A stretch of DNA of 64,000 bases. Source: Trichosphaerium sp. ATCC 40318 (taxonomy: Eukaryota; Discosea; Flabellinia; Trichosidae). Position 1 is the stretch's first letter; every line of letters begins with the position of its first letter. The stretch is from assembly GCA_038496445.1 (NCBI GenBank), contig JALMLS010000062.1:434001-498000 (forward strand), given 5' to 3'. The position numbers and the translations under genes are program-made. Below the pieces are notes generated by a model. That model ran no database searches and was not told the DNA's origin. It was given only the letters and a program-made list of their open reading frames with translations. Shown piece after piece: positions 1-11,127 of this stretch.

Positions 1-1670
1 GCGTTTATCATGTGAGCTCCTGCTTTAATGATACCACTTTCTTCATACTTTCTACCAACCTAAAAAACGAATCTAAGCAACAAAACAAAAAAGTGAAGAA
101 AAAAATCATCAATGCGTACCATGAATCCTGTAATATTATGCAAATATAATAAAGGTATGCCACGTCTATCACATAGTTGAATAAACTGAGCACCTTTATT
201 GGCACTTTCCTTGAAGAGGACCTAAAGAGGAAAACGACTTAACAAAAAATTCATTCGCACTTATTCGTTTTGAACGTACGCCATTGTTGGCAATAATGCC
301 AACCAAAAAACCATGTATTCTTGCCCAACAAGTAATGAGCGTTTTTCCATAATTTTCTTTAAACTGAGAGAACCGTGATCCATCTACAAGCCTTGCAATG
401 ACTTCTCTGATATCATATGGTTTTCTAGTATCAGCCATAGCAACACCAAGTAGTTCCTCTTTGTATGAAATCAGTATTTGATAAAAGAGCTAATAGTATA
501 AATTTATACCTGTAGGGTATACAGGTGGATCTTCTGGCTTGAAATGACGTGTAGGTAAGGCTGTCTTTTTTTTGTAGTTTAGAGAAGCTACTATTTCTCT
601 TGCAATGATTAAGGCATGTTCTTCGTCTTCGGCTAAGTAGTCGCTTACACCTGAGATCTTACTTTACAAAAAGTCAGCACAGAGGTCTTTTCCAACTAAA
701 TGAGGGATTACCTGTGCATAGCTGCACCGCCCAAAGATTCTGCGTCTGTAACTTCACCAGTTGCCATCTTAACAAGTGGTGGGCCACCCAAGAAAACCTT
801 TGCTTTATCCTTTACCATGACGACGTAATCAGACATACCAGGCGTGTAAGCACCACCAGCTACGCGCAAGAAGGTTAAGCCAATGCTAAAAAAATTTCTC
901 AAGTACCTGTGCTACTTCCAAAGACAACAGCAATTGTTGGGATACCTTGTCTAGATTTGTTTGTGAGCGTTTTGAAAGCACCGCCGAAAGTATGAAAAAC
1001 CTAGAACGTGTTAAGATCTAACGTCTCAATGCGATATAGTTACCTTCTCTTGTTCCCTTAGATCAGCGCCTGCAGACTCTACAAGCATAATCAAAGGCAA
1101 GCGGTTTTCTTCCGAAATGACACTACATCTTGCGCCTTTGATACCAGTTGTTTCGTTAATAGATCCTCCTCTATGGGGCGTTAAACAGACAAAATCTACC
1201 GAAAAAGCACGAAAAGTTTTCTAATTGTAAAAGTAGGCAGTGAACGTACTTTATTGTTGGTACGTTAGCTGTAATGATGCACTCTACTCCCGAAACGAGA
1301 CCAATACCAATAACACTTGTAACTTTCTGTTTACCGTATCCAGCAAGAGGCATGAGCTCCAAGAAGGGCGAATCTTCGTCTAGAATCATTTCTAGTAGTC
1401 GTGTTAATTTGTTTTGGTAAAAAAACGTCTATTACCTATCCTATCGCGCGCAAGTAGTTTTCCACGTTTGACGTGACGTTTTTGGTGTTTTTCATGTCCT
1501 TGGTACAAACCGTGCTCTTGTAATCTGCCGTTGAGTTGGTCCACAAGGCTTGTCATCTCTTTATAGTTTTCTGCATAGTCTTGGGTGCTTTTGTTAACCT
1601 TCGTTTCCCATACAGCCCAATTATCATCAATAGTAAACTGTGGACCTGACCCTAGAGCTATGTTGGCCAT
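1..1670 (-). CDS. MCCC2: Methylcrotonyl-CoA carboxylase beta chain (MCCC2-like), 3' end outside window
   Basis: This is the carboxyltransferase subunit of a biotin-dependent acyl-CoA carboxylase, most like mitochondrial methylcrotonyl-CoA carboxylase of leucine breakdown. Exons read on the minus strand are 1436-1670, 1250-1391, 1044-1170, 907-1000, 712-859, 510-661, 280-458, 120-221 and 59 to beyond 1; every junction keeps frame and uses GT-AG. Visible family motifs, in order: [26 protein letters not shown], the acyl-CoA site [38 protein letters not shown] and NITGFMVGRKYE. The last one separates MCC beta from propionyl-CoA carboxylase beta. The C-terminal part lies off the left edge. The N-terminus ([12 protein letters not shown]) lacks an obvious basic amphipathic presequence, so an upstream exon may be missing or the protein may not be mitochondrial. 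It is head-to-head with MSH1, 74 bp apart. Confidence 0.93.
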
Positions 1671-1744
1671 GTGTACTTAGTAAATGCGGAAGTGAACTAA
1701 TGTGTTAAGCCAGTTTCCTTAGTCTATCCCTACTGTAGTACACG
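1671..1744. promoter_or_regulatory. Short bidirectional intergenic region between MCCC2 and MSH1
   Basis: Only 74 bp separate the two divergent start codons, so the 5' untranslated regions and core promoters of both genes must overlap here. I see no TATA box and no CACGTG in it. Confidence 0.5.
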
Positions 1745-4700
1745 ATGGCGTTGTTACGTTCACTGGCTGCTAGACGTCAATGGGTGACTCAAGCACACCC
1801 TACAAATTACAAAAAACGTTGGATACAAAAATCGCGTACTAGTAGCGTAATTAGGCGTTATTGTAGCGATACTGAGCTTCCACTCATTTCAAGTATTGTA
1901 CGCTTGTTAATGAAGCCAATCACGTCGATAACCATACGTTAGGATGAATTAGCGCGTTTAGGGCTTGTGACACCAGGGTAGACGCAAACTAAACTCAACG
2001 GAGCACTTACGCATTTTAGACTCAAACAATACCATGAAATGAAGAAAGCATACCCAAATTACTTGCTTTTGTTTCAATTAGGCGATTTCTATGAGATGTT
2101 CTTTGATGGTTCGTATATTAGGCTCCCTACGCGCCGAAAGCGTTTTTTGGACAAACAGAAGCGACAAAGAAAAAACTTTTAAACTAGTTTCAATGACAAA
2201 CTGACAAAAACCGCGCAGACGCTGTCAGAGGCGCAGAGATATTTGAAATAACGTTAACAAGAAAGAAAATGAAGAAAAAGGATACCCAAGGTGTCATTTC
2301 TATGTGTGGAATCCCATGCCATGCTATAGAATCATACTTGCATAAAATACTACGTCACGGCGTTTCGGTGCGTTTCATTAGTCACAATCCAAGAAAATTG
2401 CTATCAATCTAAACGCTTTTTTATTGCATCAAAAAAAAGTTGAAGATTTACGTCTATAGGTTGCTGTATGCGATCAAACGGAATCACCTGATACAAAAAG
2501 TAAGCGTGGGGGTCTTGTATTGAATAGAGAAGTATCTAGACTGTATGTGGCTATGCAACTCAACGCAAATTCTCATGTTGTTTTTTTTTGATTTCTGATC
2601 ATTTTGCTAGCTTGACACCTGGAACAATAACAGAAGAAAACTTGCTAAGTTCTAGCAAAAATAATTATTTAGCAGCCGTAGTAGCTCAAGGGAAGCAATA
2701 TGGTTTATCTTGGATGGATTTATCAACAGGAGAGATCAATGTTGCTACAGTACCAGGTGAGACACAAATATTTTGATTAAAACAAAGTCGATTAAATTTG
2801 GAGTTTATAGAGGAGCGATTACATGTAATGCTTGATACAATTTCCCCTCGTGAAGTACTTATTCCTAGTGACATAAATTCCGTTATTTCGAAAACTGGTA
2901 TAGCAGTACGTATAACAGGCTATTAACTTTTTGTTAACTCGGACATGTTAGGATATGACCATCACAGTTCAAGAGGCTGAACTATTTGATGCAGCAGCTG
3001 GTGTTCAGCACTGCGATAATTTATATGGAAGTACTAAAGAGTCTTCAGCAAGTACAATGTTAGAGCTCAAATCAATGGGGGCACTGTTCAGTTTTATTCA
3101 AACAACACAAAACGGTAAAGACATAGTTGTCGATGATAGTAGACTCAAAAAAAACTAATTACCAATAGGTATGATGCCAAAGGTGTCTAGAATAGGACGC
3201 CAAAATGATCAGTCGTCTATGCGTATAGATGTAGCTACTAGGAGGTCATTAGAGCTCGCTAAAACTGTTCAGAGTACATTCCAGCCATTGAACTTTGTTA
3301 TCTTCTCTTACTCTATTTCCAAGGTGATTCAACGGATAGAAGTGTCCTTGCATCTATTGATAGAACCTGTACTGGGTTCGGAGCAAGAATGCTAGCCTCT
3401 TGGTTAAGTACGTTAATATTTAGTTACATTGGTTTAAAAGAAGCTAACTAGATGCTATTAAGACGCACCTTTGACTGAAATACAGGAAATATACTCCAGG
3501 CTTGATGTAGTACAAATCTTTGTTGAAAATATAACTGTTGTTGATGATGTACGAACTTCATTTTTTTTATCTGAGTTCACTTGCTCACTCTTTTGTACCA
3601 GGTGAAGAACTTGCTCAAAAGGTGTTCTGACCTTCAGAGATGTGTTCAACGTATAGCATTGGGTAGAGGAACACCAAGAGAATTAAAGAATATCCGTGAT
3701 ACATTAGAAGTATTGACACCTCTTGAAACGTTGCTTCATGGTTTACATAAAAAACCAACAAGTAAGCTTGCCAGGAAACTAAGAGCGTACGGCATCAATT
3801 TTGATTGGTTTGTGTTTGTTGTTAAGATGATTACGTAGCCAGCACAAGGGCGCTAGCGCACTTGATACTTTATTGGGTGATCTTCAGCGAACTATTGTTG
3901 AGGATCCTCCAAGTACGGACCATTATTATTTTCGTTCTACCCTTCTAACATGATTTAGTTGTTGTAAAAGACGGAGGGTTTATAATGGAAGGATATGACG
4001 AGAATCTAGATAACCTCCGAGGACTTGCGACAAAGTACGATTACACCAATGACCTTTTTATTGACGAAAAAATAGAGGTGAAGCAAAGATGAAGTCACTA
4101 TTAGCTGTGTACAAGAATGCTATGGGTACTGATCACGTGAAAAGTCTATTACTAACATGTTGTGTGAAAGGAAACGGCATAAAGCTCAAGAATAGCCACT
4201 CTTATGGGTACTACTTGGAAGTACCTAATGAGTACACAAAACAAGCAGCTCAATCAAAGTCTCTTATCCACGTGCAAACACGAAAAGACGCCGTTGCTTA
4301 TAAGACCAAAGTACGATTATAAAGGTATATTTTCACGTTACTGATGCCCTCTAGGATATTGTTGATCTTGAAGGGCGCATTGCACGTTCAAAGGGTCAAG
4401 CAGCGAGTGCAGAGCAAGCGATCCTTCAAAAAGTATTGGAAGATGTACGATGCTTTTCTTCCTTTTTTAAGATAGCAAGTTAAGTTAATTTGTGGTTTAG
4501 GTTTTGAAGTACAGTGACGAACTCAAGCAAACTGCAGAAGCGTTAGCACAATTGGATGTATTCAGTTCTTTTGCTGTTATTGCTACAGAGAGAAATTATA
4601 CACGACCAACCCTAGACAACAGGTAGGTTGTTTGGTTTAACCAAAAGTTATCTGGTTTTTCTGTTATGTTGTAGCTGAAGCTTACTTTTGTACTAGTACC

Positions 4701-6780
4701 AAATTCTCTGTTAAAGGTGGGCGGCATGTAACTGTAGAGATGTATCAAAAGCAATTTGTTTTTGTTACAAATTCGTGTCACCTTGATAAAGAAAAGTTTT
4801 TATGGATAATCACCGGGTAACATTTGTTCTTGGCAAAAAAAACCATTCTCGATTACTTGTGACTCACTTGTTGTGATTTATCGTCATCCACTTGGTTGTG
4901 TGTATTTGGAATTGATATCTTATTAATTATTAGAGCAAACATGGGAGGAAAGAGTACGTTCTTGAGACAAAATGCATTGATAGCTATAATGGCACAAATC
5001 GGCTGTTATGTCCCCGCTGACTCTGCACATATTGGCATCATTGATGCCGTATTCAGTCGTGTAAGCAATTATCGCTACTTTCTACAACTGACGTATCATC
5101 CAAAAGGTCGGTGCTTCAGATGATTTAGCAAGAAATAGATCTACGTTTATGGTTGAAATGGAAGAAACAGCGAACATCCTTAAAAATGCAACAAACAAGT
5201 CTATGGTATCTCCACCTCTTCTTTGTCAAAAAAAGTGTTATTAACATCAGGTGCTTTGTTTTAGATTATCATAGATGAACTTGGTCGTGGTACAGCAACA
5301 AAAGATGGTCTTTCTATAGCTGCAGCTGTTGTTGAACATTTAAACAGCAGATTGAAGTCAAGGACTCTCTTCGCTACTCACTTTCATGAGTTAACGCTTG
5401 TTGATTTATCTCATGTTGATTCCTACCATCTAAGTGTAAAAGAGAAGGTACGTGCACTATTGTAGACGCTTACAACTAACGCCAATATCGTGTTCTTTTC
5501 TATGTGTTATTCTCATTTATTTCTAATTTTTTTCTTTTAGAACAACATGCCTGTATTCACTCACAAAGTGACGAAAGGACGTGCTTTACGTTCATATGGT
5601 ATCCAAGTAGCTAAAGTAGCAGGTAGGAATATTGAATCTAGTCTAATGAGTATACATTTGTGCTTATACTTCTAGGATTACCAGCAGAAGTTGTTGAAAG
5701 AGCTTATGAGATAAGCCAACAAATTTATGATAGTACGTCTTATTATTTTTTACGCGACTGTTACATTCTAACTCTAACTGCTAGCTGAAAATGCTGATCC
5801 TACTCCACCGCCTATAAACGATGGTAATGAGAATAAAAAATCTAATACTTCAAAGCAGAAGCATCCTGAAAAAAAGAAGAAAGAACAATATTCAAACAAA
5901 AAGACAAGACAACAGGATAGTGGTAACACACAATCTAATCAACAACAACAGAATCAACAAAACCATCAGCAATCTAATCGCCAAGGACAACAGCACAACC
6001 AGTCATCTCAAAGGCAGACACAGCAGTTTCAACCGCAACACAATCAACAACAATTTCAACCACCACAGAACCAACAGCCTCAAAGAACAAACCCTAAACA
6101 GTTTCAGCCTCAACATCAGCCTCAACAACCACAACAATGGGTGCCACCAGAGAGTAATGTACCAAGACAAAACAACCAACAACAGAACAATAATCCTCGT
6201 AGACCATTCAAGGCAACAAACGATAATACAAATGCTGAAGGAGTAGTTACATTGGATAGAAATCAGATGCCACCGCATTTATGGCAACAGATTAATCAAT
6301 ACCAACAACAGCAAAATCAACAACAGTCAAACCAACAAGTGAATCAAAACCTTAACCAATCGCCAACAATGCATCAAAAACAACAATTTTGGAAGTCTCA
6401 ACAACAAGAGCAACAAGAACTAAAGAATGATAACTCACAAAATCAGCAGGAACTTTGGCATCAAAATCAACAACCTCAAACAAAGCAAGTCTACCAACAA
6501 ATACATAATATTGATAATAAAAATGCAAACTATGGCCAACACCAAGGTCAACACCAAAACCAAAACCATGGCCAACACCAAGGCCAACACCAAGGCCAAC
6601 ACCAAAACCAAAACCAACAAAGTTCTATTAAAAAGAACAGACGAAGGAAACGTAGACTACTAGCGAGGAATGTTAAAGTACGTTAGTTGTAAACAAATGT
6701 CTTTTGGGTTTTTATGAAGTACTGTTTACTAATATTAAGCTTAGGGTACAGGTGCAACAAAAAACCACAACAAGGAGTGA
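1745..6780 (+). CDS. MSH1: Mitochondrial MutS homologue MSH1 with a long Q/N-rich C-terminal tail
   Basis: DNA mismatch-repair ATPase of the bacterial MutS/MSH1 type. About 23 short introns join into one reading frame. The start [12 protein letters not shown] is basic and Ser/Ala/Arg-rich, as in a mitochondrial presequence. Then come the mismatch-binding module ([15 protein letters not shown], with the F-x-E motif inside GDFYEMF), [13 protein letters not shown], the core ([10 protein letters not shown]), Walker [14 protein letters not shown] (Ala where Pro is usual), the block [15 protein letters not shown], Walker [16 protein letters not shown] and FATHFHEL. After [14 protein letters not shown] an unusual tail of about 300 residues follows, dominated by Gln and Asn and ending in a basic patch ([13 protein letters not shown]). 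Reading through gives a stop at 6686. A good intron at 6678-6744 (GTACGT start, TACTAAT branch) would end the protein at 6780. Confidence 0.94.
3139..3168 (+). other. 30-nt intron in MSH1
   Basis: Removing this GTAGAC...CAATAG segment restores the MutS reading frame (VVDDS then [11 protein letters not shown]). It contains an ACTAAT branch-like motif and is the shortest intron I could support in the window. Confidence 0.75.
6535..6620 (+). repeat. Short tandem repeats coding Gly-Gln-His-Gln units in the MSH1 tail
   Basis: Imperfect repeats of about 12-18 nt built on GGCCAACACCAA encode runs of GQHQ and NQNQ. They lie inside the coding region and probably expand or contract by slippage. Confidence 0.7.
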
Positions 6781-7011
6781 ATAAAAAGAGAACAAAAAAA
6801 GATGTAAAATAATGACAATAAAAAAAAAGAAAAAAGAAAGAAAAAAAATTGTCTCTATTTTGGTGGCTTTAAGAAGCAGTGGTTGCTCGCAAATGCAGAC
6901 GATTTTCTCGCTTAAATGTAACGTTTTAAAACGTGACGACATTCAAGAGTAAAATTATGACTTAATTCTGAAACGACATCGTGAAGATATTTATTGTTTA
7001 CCACTTGTTTG

Positions 7012-7763
7012 TTACTGATTGGCCGTAGAAAACAATGCATTACGCTTTGATACACTACTACGTTGAACTGGCACACAAACATTTGGGTCTATTGGTTCAG
7101 GTGGTTCTGGAAAGTTTATGACAACATTAAACTCTGGAACATCAATAGTAGGTAAGAGCACCCTAGAAAAAAAAGCTGTTACCAACGCAGAATACAGTAC
7201 ACAGAGCTAAAAATAAAAAAAACCTCTTACTCAAGTAAATTTGTGCCAGCATCAAGTTCTACAGTATCAGTTGGAGATATAAGGGTTGATCCTAACGGAA
7301 TAATAGAGTTAACATTGTTGACTTCTTTTTTTGTTTTAACACGTGATTTAATTATACCTTCTATGCCTGGATTGTCAAAAAGACATAGTAATATTGTAGG
7401 AGAAAGGCTAGCACCTTCAGAAACAACCCTAATATCAATACCTGTAGAATCAATATCAATTGTAAAGATTCTACTTTGCCCTGGATCAAGCGGTTCTATC
7501 CAAGTATACTCGACTGGGGTAGCAGAATCTGGCGAATCAGCATCTAGCACAACGAAGTTTGGGAAGCTGGGGCCCGCAGTATCGCTTTCAAACAAATTTG
7601 TCCCTCCTCCAATGAGCACGCAATTACCGGTATCACCTTCGCCTGTAATACATGTATTTAGGGGTTTTAACTTGTTCATAGTATAAAACAAATACGTACT
7701 AATTTGAGCGGCTATTGGAAGTGCTGCAAAAATACAAAATAGAAGTACAAGTACGAGGTGCAT
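7012..7763 (-). CDS. Secreted or membrane-anchored protein of unknown function
   Basis: Two exons (7231-7763 and 7012-7162) give 227 residues. The start MHLVLVLLFCIFAALPIAA is a clear signal peptide or signal anchor. The mature part is acidic and beta-like (FVVLDADSPDSATPVEYTW, then FTIDIDSTGIDIRVV), with two cysteines near the N-terminus in NTCITGEGDTGNC, and it ends in a Pro-rich stretch followed by VCVPVQRSSVSKRN. I do not recognise a family. The intron of 68 nt has GTAAGA and TTCTAG ends. The next gene upstream on the same strand starts at 10752. Confidence 0.72.
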
Positions 7764-8761
7764 TCTTTGTGTTTTAAATCAAAATACGAGATTTATTAAG
7801 CACAAAACAAAACCGTCTTTCTATGATGAAATGTGTAATGGTTGCTAATACTACCAATTTCTATATTGTACTTTATGCCCTTCCGTTATGAATGAATAAT
7901 ACGAATATTCAAATACAGCCAGTATTCACTAGTATTCATGAGTAAACAATTCATTATTCATACCTATTTTGCCGTTGAGAAGTTTGCGAGTTGATGGGTT
8001 GATTCTTAAGCCCAAAAAATCCCACATACAACTTTGATAGTATTCGTGGTTGTTAACAAACCAGCAAAAATTTCTCTAAGGTAGACAATCTGGCAATACT
8101 ACGCACATAAAGTGGTGCCGGCAAGTTTCTATGGTTTTACGAGCACGTGACAAATATCGCTTTTTTGCCAAGCGTCAAGATTTGTTAGTGACCGGTTTCC
8201 AGTACTACTAGCAGTGTAAAAACAATAATTAAGTGTTTGTTGTTGGAAATCAAGTGCGTATGCTCTAGACGGCTATCAATGGGAATGGGCTATAATGAGC
8301 TAACCAATTTTTTTGGGTCACAATTGTCATCGAGACCATTAAAGCGTGTAATTCCATAAACAAGATTCGCCGTACTGTAAACTATCAGCTGTATGTAAAC
8401 ACAAAGACTATAAAAACAGTATTAAGAAACTGCATTGAACTGGTAAGTTGCCACAGAACTCGCAAAATAGTTCTCTGCGTCGTAGTCAGACACAGTTGAT
8501 TTCGCTAGCATGTTTCCAAAAATCCTTGATTTTTGGTGGAAGGATTGCGTTAACGATTGCGGCAGTATTTTATTATCAGTACTAGGCAGATCGTCTATTC
8601 AAGGTCCACACTTCACAGCTCATGCGAACTGTCAACTGTTACTTAGTATTACCATTTTTTGTAGCTGTTGTTTTTTGTTGTTGTTTGGTGCAACCACAAG
8701 CTTTATTTAAGGCTCTTTCAAAAGCTTATACTTGGTTTCTTGGTTGTCCATTATCACACCA
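7764..8761. other. Intergenic region without a supported gene
   Basis: AT-rich DNA with short, unconvincing open frames. One CACGTG lies near 8143. I see no exon series, no family motif and no structured RNA. Confidence 0.5.
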
Positions 8762-8981
8762 TTAGTTACATCCGCCTTGTCTACTATCATACCACATACA
8801 TACTTTCTTAATTTGACCATTTTCATACCATACCTTAGACTGACCATGTAGTTTACCATCGACCCTTGAGTTGTCCTCTTTCATACCATAACATAACCTC
8901 ACCATTTCGATTATTAGCAACATTGCCTGTTTATCGTTACCACATACTTTGTACCTTAAGTTGTCCACTGTTTGCCCATTA
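8762..8981 (-). pseudogene. Fragment of a MORN-like repeat gene
   Basis: The minus strand carries DGKLHGQSKVWYENGQIKKV, the G-x-x-x-G-x-x-x-x-WYENGQ unit also seen in the intact gene at 61414-62094. The preceding unit (RNGEVMLWYERGQLKG) is readable only in another frame, so at least one frameshift is present. No F-box start accompanies it. It abuts, in the opposite orientation, a duplicated LRR-gene tail. Confidence 0.72.
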
Positions 8982-9080
8982 ACTTGTAAATGTTGATGAC
9001 ATTGAAATTCGGTATTGTAAGAAGGTGACAAACCAATGCATAAAAGACCTAAAAGCCTTGCAGAAATCTAAAATATTGTA
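8982..9080 (+). pseudogene. Duplicated 3' tail of the F-box/LRR gene
   Basis: Roughly 95 bp appear identical to the reverse complement of about 22550-22645, the last codons of the F-box/LRR gene at 22532-23824. It encodes NVDDIEIRYCKKVTNQ followed by IKDLKALQKSKI. Only this end of the gene is present, so it is a recent, truncated copy. Confidence 0.8.
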
Positions 9081-9414
9081 TGTGCCCTAAGTTTCGGCAG
9101 ACTTCAATCCAATCATCATACCACTACAAGCAAACAATAAATACTAAATCATTTCTTTGGTGTGTTTTTTGTAAGGAAATACTATTAATCATGCTGCTGT
9201 TTGAGAAAACAGTTTTACCCTTTCTTGTGGAAACGCTTTCTTTTTATCTAACACGTGATAGGGTATGTACTTGTTTTGTGTACTACTGCAAATACTTTGT
9301 CAGTACTTCGTTATAAAGGCCAGCTAAAGTCAGAGTTGTTCTGTATTCTTCATGAGACAAAAGCTAAGTTGTCTAACCAGAAGTTCATAGTTTAAAAGAG
9401 TGTTTATTTGTGAC

Positions 9415-10752
9415 TTAACAAGCTTTATTCCAGAAAGAGTCCTTACATAAAGGCTCATTAAGGCGACATAAAGGGTTATTAAAGCAAAATGTTGTGCAAA
9501 AGCCTTTTATACAATTTGAAGCAAATACACATGGTGTGCGTTTTAAGATTTTAAAGCAATCGCGTTGGCTTCGGCATCGTATTTTACCAGGATTTTTAGG
9601 AGGTTTTGTCGGTGGTGGTTTAGTAGTAGGTGGAGGAACAATACTAGGGTTTGGAAATAATGCCATGTCGAAAATTCCAACTGCAGGTCCATTATCCACT
9701 ACGTCTGTGAACTCGAATGATGTGGTATTGAATAATATTACTGATGTATTCATACAAACAAGTAGAAGGGTTTCTCTGTCCAATGTGGTCATGCCTACAA
9801 TAGATATAAATACACTCAAACACAAAGGTGCGAATAAGATTACCAATAGGTACTGAACAAAACGCTGGCATTGCAGTAGTTCTTAGAGTCTCACAATTGT
9901 CTGTGATAGTGACTTGAGGAATTGAAGCTTCTATGATCATGCCAGAGGGTCCCGCAAAGTAAAGCTTATCACCAATAACCGCAGCTAACAATAAAACAGT
10001 AAGTTATCACATTGTTGATGTAAGTGTACCGTGTTGGTGGTCTGGACTGCCTGTTACTATGTCTGGACATCTTGTCGTAATCTCACATGTATCTACATTT
10101 AATTCTGCAAGTCCGCTGACCTCGAAACTTGACGTAATTTCACCCCACATGTACAACTTGCCAGTGTGTGGATCAACGCTCATAGAAGAATAGCTCGCTA
10201 CGTCACATTCTTTCAACTACAATACATAGTTAGTTCTAAATCTAGTGATCAGAATGCTATGACTTTTGGAATCTCGTGGGAAGCTGTTGTGAGGCGTAAT
10301 GATAGCAATACTATCCCACGTGTTTTGGTGGGGTCTATTGTACCTTGTTACAGTTTCTGTCATATATAAAGGTGGGCATACTTGTGCCTGTGGAAGGAAT
10401 ACCGAAGGTTGTAGGTCCACGAGAAAGTACAATTCGTTCATCATCTAGAACGCCAATACCAACTGTATCATATCCAAACTCTGTCGTGATATTTACGCAC
10501 TCTAGTGCAAAGTTAGTACAAGGTCATTAAGTGAGGAAACAACTTTGTTACGCTGAAGTAGAAAAAGTGTCAATCTTTCGATTGGTACTTACCACCAAGG
10601 ACTTCATTTGGGTTAGTTCTGCTCAAGAAACGAATGCCCGTTGTAGGCCCATCGCGAAAATCGACGACATAGCTTTCGAAGCTATCTGGGACCAAAGCAA
10701 TAGATATCGCAAAGTAAAGAGTCAAAACAAAGCTCAAGTGATGTGCTTTCAT
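9415..10752 (-). CDS. Secreted cysteine-rich protein with Pro/Thr linker, unknown function
   Basis: Five exons (10593-10752, 10344-10501, 10030-10216, 9844-9984, 9415-9794) join in frame to 341 residues. The start MKAHHLSFVLTLYFAISIAL is a signal peptide. The middle has repeating beta-type segments (VGIGVLDDERIVLSRGPTT, GKLYMWGEITSSFEVSGLAE, DKLYFAGPSGMIIEASIPQ) that look like blades of a propeller. A linker rich in Pro and Thr (PPPTTKPPPTKPPKNPG) leads to a small domain with about ten cysteines ending NKAC. The layout suggests an extracellular adhesin-like protein. I cannot name the family. The start is the first Met that gives a signal peptide. Confidence 0.8.
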
Positions 10753-11127
10753 TCTTGTTGTATTTTTTTGAAAGTTAAGTATCTTTTTTCTCAAAAAGGT
10801 CAATCACGTTTTTTCTCGAACGACACGATATTGTCATTTTTCACATTGATTAAACGTCTGAATTCTATTATGTGGTAGTGTTTATGGCTGCTTCGCACTA
10901 GAATTCGCGAAACTGCTCTCATTTTGGCACGTTTTCGTGTAAACCGTGTTTTACCTTTAGTTCTTATCTTCTCAGTTATTGATTGTCACAAGACTAGCAC
11001 ACGCTTCGGGTGTACGTGTTAAGGTGTAACAAAGTGCTAACGAGTGTAAAACAGGATATATAAGGGAAAATTCGTGACTTTCTACGTGAAAAGACGAGAC
11101 GTAAATCGTATTTTTTTATTTTATTTT
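10753..11127. other. Intergenic region
   Basis: Lies between the start of the secreted protein gene and the end of the Zn2Cys6 gene, both on the minus strand. Nothing coding is visible. Confidence 0.5.

Noticed and set aside
4060-4090. Apparent frameshift in MSH1
   Set aside because: A normal 41-nt intron (GTACGATTACACC to AAAAAATAG) restores the frame, so the gene is intact here.
6003-6278. Minus-strand Leu-rich open frame
   Set aside because: It is the antisense of the CAA/CAG-rich MSH1 tail; poly-Leu is what Gln codons give in reverse.
7243-7686. Plus-strand 147-codon frame opposite the secreted protein gene
   Set aside because: The minus strand has a signal peptide, splice sites and a stop that fit; the plus frame is its shadow.
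9494-9856. Plus-strand frame with Gly-rich stretch
   Set aside because: Antisense of the Pro/Thr linker of the gene at 9415-10752.
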